The notes below the pieces were generated by a model. That model was not told the DNA's origin. It made no database searches and worked only from the letters and a program-made list of their open reading frames with translations. From positions 33,816,762-33,880,761 of the forward strand of contig JASFXZ010000003.1 of the NCBI GenBank assembly GCA_032209605.1: a DNA stretch of 64,000 nucleotides, written 5' to 3'. Position 1 is the first letter of the stretch; every line of letters begins with the position of its first letter. Both the position numbers and the translations under genes were made by a program. Origin of the DNA: Mactromeris polynyma. Lineage: Eukaryota > Mollusca > Bivalvia > Venerida > Mactridae. Positions 56,281 through 64,000 of this stretch are shown one piece after another.

Positions 56281-56365
56281 GAAAATGGACTATTCCAAAA
56301 CATGTTCCCGCCATTACTGAAAATGGACTATTCCAAAACATTTTCCCGCCATTACGCTATTCCAA
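56281..56365. repeat. 38 bp tandem duplication, about 2.3 units
   Basis: GAAAATGGACTATTCCAAAA followed by CATGTTCCCGCCATTACT occurs at 56281-56318 and 56319-56356; a third, partial CTATTCCAAAACATT follows. Confidence 0.92.
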
Positions 56366-56744
56366 AACATTGTGCACGAGTTTTGCGGCGCCCTTGGATG
56401 CTTTGCATCAATGCATTTCTTATATTATACATTTTTAAGGAATATCAGACAACGGGGTGTTCACACATTGCAGATACATTTAAAGGACACCTGTACATTA
56501 TCGTCATAGATGTAGCCAATTATTTACATGTGTGTCGAGCTACATAAACTATAACCCAGTCTGCACCAAAGAAACGTAAATAATGAATCCACATGGCTTC
56601 TACATGGGATAACAAAAACATGTAAAATCTAAATCCTTATACACTCAGTAAGTACTTCGTCCGTATCAATAAAACTCTCCAAATATCAACAACCCATCAA
56701 CCCAATCATTCAAATGTCTTCAAAGGCATACAAAGCGCTTTCAA
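56366..56744. other. AT-rich spacer
   Basis: Nothing recognised before the 34 bp array. Confidence 0.5.
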
Positions 56745-57396
56745 AAACATGGAAAAAGTATAACAACAATTTTTTCAAACACATTGAAATAATATCACAA
56801 CAAGTTTTTCAAACACATGGAAATAATATCACAACAAGTTTTTCAAACACATGGAAATAATATCACAACAAGTTTTTCAAACACATGGAAATAATATCAC
56901 AACAAGTTTTTCAAACACATGGAAATAATATCACAACAAGTTTTTCAAACACATGGAAATAATATCACAACAAGTTTTTCAAACACATGGAAATAATATC
57001 ACAACAAGTTTTTCAAACACATGGAAATAATATCACAACAAGTTTTTCAAACACATGGAAATAATATCACAACAAGTTTTTCAAACACATGGAAATAATA
57101 TCACAACAAGTTTTTCAAACACATGGAAAAAATATCACAACAAGTTTTTCAAACACATGGAAAAAATATCACAACAAGTTTTTCAAACACATGGAAATAA
57201 TATCACAACAAGTTTTTCAAACACATGGAAAAAATATCACAACAAGTTTTTCAAACACATGGAAAAATATCACAACAAGTTTTTCAAACACATGGAAATA
57301 ATATCACGACAAGTTTTTCAAACACATGGAAAAATATCACTACAAGTTCTTCAAAACCTGGAAAAAATATCACAACAAGTTCTTTAAACACATGGA
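56745..57396. repeat. 34 bp tandem array, about 19 units
   Basis: Units read ACATGGAAATAATATCACAA then CAAGTTTTTCAAAC. AAATAATATC at 56821 and AAATAATATC at 56855 give 34 bp. The units from about 56788 to 57125 are essentially identical; both edges carry diverged units. The 110-codon frame over it (57055-57387) is a repeat artefact. Confidence 0.96.
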
Positions 57397-57483
57397 AGGT
57401 AGTGTGTTACATTTGTTTTTCTTTTTGTACCAAGTGTACAATGTGCTCATCAAAATTTAACTAACGATATATTGTGTTGTTAA

Positions 57484-57565
57484 ATTGACCGCGAACAGGT
57501 GTATGAACTTTCAGGACCGATCCACGTCAATTTAGGTAAGGAAATGCTTTCGTGCGTAAAACTAT
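57484..57565 (+). repeat. Dispersed repeat family R4, copy 2
   Basis: Matches 45132-45226 in the opposite orientation (TGTATGAACTTTCAGGACCG, AGGTAAGGAAATGCTTTCGT, GCGTAAAACTATA). Confidence 0.8.
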
Positions 57566-59382
57566 ATCTTCTAATAAGTCAAGCTTACAGACAAACACGA
57601 ACATTTCAATACACCTATTTTGAAATCTAATTGTCCAGGTAATTTATTCATGCGTTCGCAGTTAATTAAACTGCACTATACAAGCAACGAACGTGGTGAC
57701 AGTATAGCTCCTACAATGAAATTTAAATTAGCCAGGAATGGTGGTCCTCAGATAGTTATATTCATGTGAAATGTTGATGCTAAAGGTACAATAATTTCTA
57801 CACAGCATCTGCTGCAAATCAGACAAGATTGAATATAATTATATCTGTGAGGAATCAATAATGTGGCGATGGTGAGGAGGAAAATTACGCTGATTTAGAT
57901 TACTGTAGCCTAGAGAAGAAATTCCCTAATGAGGTTACAATTACATGTTATGACTTTAAATCTGAACTTAACAGCAATACGATTTAGTCGCCATAAGACA
58001 GATAGTGGGGGTTACCACGTTCAGACGTTTTTGTGCGAAGTTCGAAATTTGTGTTTTTCAATACGTATTTTAATGCCAAGGTTTGTAGTTGTTGATACTA
58101 CGCACAACATAGGGTATTTGTCAAGTTCACAATTTATTTTACAGTCATAATGTTACCATGAAATTTGCGATTCACTTAAAAAGCTGAAGTCAGCTGACAG
58201 AAAAATGACATCTCTCTGACTCTCCATAAAATCCTGTCCTGTATTTATACAGAAACCTTGTTCACAAGCGAATTTCCAGCTTCCACACTCATCTGTTGGG
58301 GTTTCTTTTAATTGTCAATGAATGATATAAACTGGATTAAGTTAACGCGGCATGTCATGTTTCATGTCGCCTCAGATGGCTTTATGATAGTCCAAACCAT
58401 TCTAATTGCAGTTCGGTTGAAACTAAATGTCATTCTGTTAGTTTGATATTGCCGTGTTTGTTAACTGAAAGAAACCGAATTTAGACATCATATGGAAAGT
58501 GGGTGTTTTATGTGACATGTATTAGAAATTCTCACAAATCGGGCACACTTTCTGTAATTTATCGTTTTGATTACGACCAGGGAATAATATTAGGTGTCAT
58601 TGCACCAAAAGAACGTTTATCACGTGGCTTCTTTCATGTCCAAAAGCGTCACATTCAAAAGTTAATGCCTCGAGTTCTCACGTTGCAGCAAAATTTCTTC
58701 GAAGAAATGTACGAGTTAAATCATTTATTTATTACAAATTATGTCAAATCCCACCGAAATAAAAAAACGTCATTCCTTGGCTAATAATTATGTTTAAAAC
58801 AATTCTGCTACAGAAAATGTTATGCCGCCTTAATTGTTACGACTGTTGTTGTATAGGTTAAGTCTTAAGCAGATACAAGTATGCCAATATGTAAAGTGTC
58901 AAATCAGCCATAAATTATCAAATTTGATCTACTGCAATCAAGTCACGTGCAGCTACATCGGAACTTTAACTTTAACATACCAAAGAATTTAAATCGATTC
59001 CAAGTGAACACTGCGTAGATTCTGTGTATACAATAGTAAATATTATGTAACTATGTATGGTAGATTATTCGTAAGTCTGTTATCCAGGTCCATACTACGT
59101 CAAAGAAATGGTCGTAAATTAAAATAATTAATTAAACCATATTAGACAGGTCGCCTCTGTTGTCACAAACAGAAGTAACAAGTAAATGCAAGTTTTATTA
59201 AGAAGGGATCAAGACGATAACAGTGTCTAGATGAATTTATAATTAATCTCAATTACAACGTGAGTTTGAGATTCAATCTAAATTATTAGAAGCCAGTTTT
59301 CACTAGCTCCTATACATTGCATTATACTCGTGGTCATACCGTGTTGGGAGATGAAACTTGTCTTTTGTTCTAAATAGCATGA
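57566..59382. other. AT-rich DNA, no gene seen
   Basis: Frames at 57929-58150 (73 codons) and 58503-58784 (93 codons) show no known domain. No repeat recognised. Confidence 0.45.
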
Positions 59383-59625
59383 GTCCGCCCGGTTGGCACA
59401 GTTGGTAGAGCACCGGGCTGTCGTCCAGGAGTCCGGGTTCGATTCCCGGGCAGGACAGGTCATGTCATCCCGTTGCATTCGACGTTTGTCCCCCACGAGA
59501 ATTTGTCAGCTACTTGGGGAATGACAAGTTAGTGCTGGTTGATAATAAATTCCAGGAAAACTGGAAAGGTCATATATGACTGAAACAATGTTAAACAATG
59601 GTGTTAAACACAATGAAACAATTCT
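59383..59625 (+). mobile_element. tRNA-Asp-headed SINE, nearly full length
   Basis: Positions 59383-59457 form a good tRNA-like head: acceptor GTCCGCC with GCAGGAC, A box TTGGCACAGTTGGTAGAG, anticodon loop CTGTCGT (GUC) and B box GGTTCGATTCCCGG. The body follows: CCCCACGAGAATTTGTCAGC, TACTTGGGGAATGACAAGTT, AGTGCTGGTTGATAATAAAT, TCCAGGAAAACTGG, CATATATGACTGAAAC and AATGGTGTTAAACACAATG. No clear target duplication. The 72-codon bottom-strand frame over it is an artefact. Confidence 0.9.
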
Positions 59626-60424
59626 AACTTGCACGACGTGTTTATTAAGAATACGCCAGCTAAAGGTTAAATAAATAGGAACTATTTATTCAGATGAAAT
59701 CAGGAAGTCGGTAACGAAAATTCCAGAGAACACAAAGGTTAATTTTAAATCCCTAGAACTTCACTCAGACGTTAAATACAGTTTTTTCCCTTGTGATTCG
59801 AGTAATTTTAACGGCATATTGGTGTTATTACCGCAGGATTAAAGCCCCGTATTCACTATGAATTAGATTGTTTTCACAAATTAACAGCTGTTTTATGCAG
59901 TTTTGAATGGCTGATTTAATCTTATAGTTGGTTTCCGAATATTCTTGGAATCTTAATGTGTGATCATTCACCACACAGGTCTTCAAGCAAGTCGGTTTCT
60001 CTTAAAGTGCAAAGAAATATGTGTGAAGATAAAATAACAATGGATGATGAAGATGACAGGATAAAATTGATTGAATTGTATAGTAGGCTGAAAATCATGA
60101 GCTACAATCCATCTGAATATTGATTTCAAATGAAGATGTCACAATGCCCGCGCATGAAACATTTTCAACGTGGTGCACATCTTCCATCACCTCAAAGGAG
60201 TTCACTGCACACCATTTTATTAAGCGAAATTGTTCATTTTGAGAAGGTGCTAGCTATAGTATTAAACCTAATTTACTTATTTATTAAAATTGTTTCCTGG
60301 GAAATCTGAAACTGTCTGAAGGCATATGATTATTTCTGCTTATTATTTGTGATTACTTACACACCCGGACAATATATTAGAAGAAAGATAAGCACAATTT
60401 GTGTAGGGGTTTATCCCTCCTTTT
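59626..60424. other. AT-rich DNA, no gene seen
   Basis: Nothing recognised. Confidence 0.5.
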
Positions 60425-60520
60425 TGTGCAGATTATGGTTCTGGGATCTGTGTGGGGAGGTATTGCATTGTGAGTGTGGTGGCCTTCCCTGCACTAACGT
60501 AATCCTTCCTTCATAGTGAT
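60425..60520 (+). repeat. Dispersed repeat family R1, copy C (most diverged)
   Basis: ATCTGTGTGGGGAGGTATTG, TGTGAGTGTGGTG, CCTTCCCTGCACTAACG and AATCCTTCCTTCAT align with the right half of copies A, B and D. Confidence 0.7.
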
Positions 60521-61509
60521 GTACTTTGTATGAGACAGTTATATGGCACCTAGTCAGAATTCATTTTATTTTGCTGAACGTTAAACTATATTCAGACGAT
60601 ATTGTGACGTGTGAACAGTAATAGGCCTGTCATTTGGTTTCTATCTCAAAAGCAAGCATTTGTATTTTAGACTAAGGTTATAACTTTTCAACAAAGTTCC
60701 GTTCAGAGTTTAAGCACACACGTTTAGAAATTGATTTAAAAAAATCACGATATTCTGAATTACATTTGTCATTGGTTCGCAATTTTTATGAAACAGTTAC
60801 AAGCTTTGTGCTGCCTTCGTATTTCCACTAAGCCTTTGTTGCACATACATTCTAGTTTACGTACTCGTTCACGCTTTAAATGCTTTCTAGAATATGTTCA
60901 ATGCTAGTAAATAATACATACAATAACATTGTATTCATAATATTTGTCTTCTCATATATACGCTTTGGTAACAACAGTTTGTGATACGCCCTAGAATGTG
61001 GCGACATCAGCGAAGCAGATAAGCGATGCACATAACCGGGATACCCTTTGTATATTGTAATGTCTCTTGGTGCGTTTGTGGTGGCAGTACACTTTATATC
61101 TTGCTTTGCCTATTCGACTTTGTTTATTCATTTTATTTTGTAGCTTTATCTGATATAAGCCAACAATTAACTGGTAACGAACTTTTAATCACATGGCTAT
61201 CTATTATTTAGGTCCATGATTTTATCACTTGTTATTTTTTACAAACATACGTGGTTTAGAATTACATTTTTGCGTGATTAACACAAATCTGGTAGTATAT
61301 CTTCGTTTGTGCGACCAATTCTTTATAATTGCCTTGAACAACACGAATACTCTTCATGTCCTTTGTATTTTTGTACACTTAATTAACAACTTCTAATTGC
61401 ATTGCATTCCGAATTGAATTAACAGTCGTTATTTAATTATGCTTCTGAAGGTACTTGGGTTTTCAATCTTGGTTTAATTAAGGGTTCTATTGGTACAAGT
61501 ATTGAAGAA
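60521..61509. other. AT-rich DNA, no gene seen
   Basis: Nothing recognised between the two R1 copies. Confidence 0.5.
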
Positions 61510-61725
61510 TTCACTGTTTGTCCTCTTTAATTCTCCTAGTTATTCCTTCCTGGTCTGCCAGGTCATGCCTTGCGCCTCTGTTCCCTAAGGTATGTACCCT
61601 TTTACCTCCTAAAGTGCCTTATGTTTTATGGATTGTTGTTTTCCCGGAGGTCTGTGTGGGGAGGCACTGTCTTATGTATGTGGTGTTTCCTGTAGCAACA
61701 CATTATCTCTCTTTTGTTCAATTTG
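61510..61725 (+). repeat. Dispersed repeat family R1, copy D (long)
   Basis: Full-length partner of copy A (9285-9500), same orientation. The 82-codon frame 61518-61766 parallels the one over copy A because the copies share phase. There is no independent sign of coding. Confidence 0.85.
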
Positions 61726-62884
61726 GGATATGGCAACCTATCATAATTTGGAGTGTACTATTCTGATTCAGCGAGGTTTCCAATAGTTAATTCTAAAAAT
61801 ACATATGGCAAAAGATGAGAGTTTAATACATAATTGTTGTATACAAGTTTATTTTAATTAAGCTCAGTTCATGTATACATGAAAACACGAATATGAAAAT
61901 CTTACAGTATGTAGTAATGAATACAACAAGGCATATACTATATAATATCAGTGAGGTACACGTAGAACGGAACAAAATATAGCATATAGCATTGGGTGCA
62001 AATTATTGGTTTGAAAAAATGTTGGTTGAAAAGTTCTCTGACCTTACGTTACAATGTTAATTTTTCAGAGATTAAATAAAATCTAGGGTCATCAGGTACA
62101 ATATCACAAGTTCCAATAGTAATGAAACATAATGAAGATATGAACGAAATCTGATTATGTGTTCAGAAGTGAGTGCTGACTAACTTTGTGTGATAAGTAT
62201 GGAAGCGTATGTATAAGTGCTGCTCAATGCAACACACCCATTCTTTCATTCAAATATCCGGCTAAAGTGTTCCAACAAAGTTTTGTTTTTTCTTTGGTTT
62301 CTACGTTTCGGTTGTCAATTCTGTGTTCGATATAAAATTCAACTTTATATTTCAAAGACATATTCTCTGTCACTGTTTAAATTATCACTGTTATCATTGC
62401 TGCTTCCAATTAGGATTTTCAGACGGCGCCATCGGTCGTTTTGCCGGGCCAGTATAAATTTGTCGATACCGGTAAAGAAGTTCGTCCGACATGAAAAATG
62501 CTCTTCTTTCTTTCTGCCAAACAAGTCTTAACAAACTATAATATAAGCCAGAAGGCTCAAGAGTCACAAATGCCTGATGTAATCTGACATTGATAGATGT
62601 ATAGACGACCTTTGCGCAAATATCTTATGTTGGCGGCACGCTGTATTGGCATCATCAGAATATTGCATGTCATCGCTCGATTTAGATATTCTTCACGTTT
62701 AATATAACTTGATGAATATTCTGATCATATTGTTTGTTGACATATAGTTACATTATTTCTGAACATGTATTTTGCGAAGCATTGCTCTGTTTGTCTGACT
62801 AGGAAGACTAAAAAGAATGTAGAAGCGGTGCAGGAAAGGTCCAGATGCGAAACACATACTCCGGTTTTTCCTTAATAGTATATG
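61726..62884. other. AT-rich DNA, no gene seen
   Basis: A 104-codon frame (62217-62531, plus) is low in complexity (Ser/Leu/Phe-rich) and not recognised. Confidence 0.45.
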
Positions 62885-63010
62885 TACAGTAAAACCTCAC
62901 TTAAAGACTACCTCAATAATAGGACCACCTCAAAATTAAGAACAAAATTTTCATGTCCATTTTCGCTCTTTATCCAACCTCGATATATTAAGACCAAATA
63001 AATAATAAGA
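62885..63010 (+). mobile_element. pogo/Tigger-like MITE fragment (left end)
   Basis: TA then CAGTAAAACCTCACTTAAAG (62887 onward) resembles the end of the element at 39609-39768 and the general CAGTNAAACCTC end. The inner ACTACCTCAATAATAGGACC also resembles that element's inner repeats. The right end is not found, so it is a fragment or very diverged. Confidence 0.6.
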
Positions 63011-64000
63011 CATATTAAACATATTTAGCATATTTGAACAAGGGAGATTTTCATTATTATCACATTACTAGCAGATCAACACTCTAGGGTGAACTAACGA
63101 GTGTTATATAGTTGTATCCGTGTAGTTATATTTATACATACGCAATATTTCGGCATAAGTAGTCTTAAAAATCTTATAAAGTATCGGTTCTGTTCTTACC
63201 GTGATTTAGAATAATTTAATCAAGATGTACAATAGATATTCAAAGTGTGATATTTATAAGAAAACACCTTAATGAAAAAATGTGTAGAATATTATAAACG
63301 TTTGGACGGCTATTTTTTGTCATGTTATTTTTTTAAAGAAAATATATTAATTGTAACAAAAATGTCTGTAAATGTAATTTTGCATATAAGGTAACCCATC
63401 GTACAGTACTTGTTATATGTATTTTTAAATACATTTTTTAAAATATGAAAAAATAACTTAATAACAAAACATTAAGTTTACACAAAAATGCAGTTGTACG
63501 AAATAAAGTTTCTGCACATGCAACTAGTAAAGAAATACTCAAATAAGTTTTATACAAAAATGAGGACAACAGCACTATCATTTGACCTTCTTTGTGATTT
63601 TAAAAACAGGGGAGGTAATAAGATTATACTTCACGTTCGCAGTACACGGCTATAGTTATTAACGGAAAAGTTATTGTTCGCTTAAATCAGTGGATAGAGT
63701 TATTGTGTTATTTTTTATCAGAGTTATAAGACGCTTTCTTTGCGCCTTGTTAACCCCGATTTCTTACACCCGCTCAATTATACGGCACGGCACTGAACGT
63801 AGGTAAATCATTTTAATAAAAACTGTCAACACTCGAACATATGAGCGAGGGTATTGACGGGATATTGTCAATACAAATACCCATCGCACCAAAAAACTTC
63901 CGTTAAGGTTATAGATTGTCTGGTCACTTAACAATGCCTTGTTTGACGGTTTGGGTTTTCTTTGACATTCACTCTTAGTGCAAACCGTTTTTATTTCAGT
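63011..64000. other. AT-rich DNA, no gene seen
   Basis: Nothing recognised up to the end of the window. Confidence 0.5.

Noticed and set aside
57055..57464. Frames of 70-110 codons with FQTHGN-type repeats
   Set aside because: Produced by the 34 bp array.

Overview
This 64 kb window is AT-rich eukaryotic DNA, most likely from a bivalve or other mollusc. I infer this from several tRNA-headed SINEs whose bodies share a 3' region (AACTG...CCGCCGTATATAACTGAAATA...AACGGCGTTAAACCC plus a CAAA tail) that I recognise from molluscan genomes, from a second SINE family with a Ser/Leu-like head, and from a pearl/Helentron-like element carrying a tetranucleotide microsatellite. I cannot name the species. 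No bacterial, organellar or viral gene organisation is visible.

I find no gene I can defend. The long open frames all lie in tandem repeats whose unit has no stop codon on one strand (2.2-3.9 kb, 17.1-17.6 kb, 27.8-28.5 kb, 36.5-36.9 kb, 56.7-57.4 kb) or inside interspersed repeats. The remaining frames are 140 codons or shorter, resemble no family I know and are of a size chance gives in 64 kb. Two short exon-like segments are listed as weak candidates: a 19-codon signal-peptide-like start followed by a consensus splice donor (29599-29655), and a cysteine-rich last-exon-like segment behind a good splice acceptor (22370-22436). The window is probably intergenic or one or more long introns.

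Tandem arrays are the dominant feature: 35 bp (2265-3835), 57 bp (5448-5995), 37 bp (12253-12569), GACC tetranucleotide (17145-17579), 47 bp (27897-28430), 11 bp (32467-32513), 7-8 bp GAG-based (36531-36960), 55 bp (42262-42900), 25 bp (46236-46624), 21 bp (48486-48612), 38 bp (56281-56365) and 34 bp (56745-57396). Several show higher-order structure.

Interspersed elements fill much of the rest. SINEs or SINE relics lie near 5.2, 11.7, 12.8, 25.4, 29.2, 40.6, 41.4, 42.2-43.0, 48.7, 50.3 and 59.4 kb; the one at 41283-41561 is flanked by a perfect 14 bp duplication. Foldback or MITE-like elements with terminal inverted repeats lie at 26.2, 32.0, 37.0, 39.0, 39.6, 47.7, 51.4, 54.7 and 62.9 kb. 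At least five families without a name are recognised only because two or more diverged copies occur in this window (9.4/53.9/60.4/61.6; 27.1/49.9; 44.5/53.5; 45.2/57.5; 20.7/24.5 kb). The most unusual arrangements are a 55 bp minisatellite expanded between the tRNA-like head and the body of a SINE, the 1.57 kb Helentron-like element with about 435 bp of GACC, and an 83 nt hairpin at 19623-19705.
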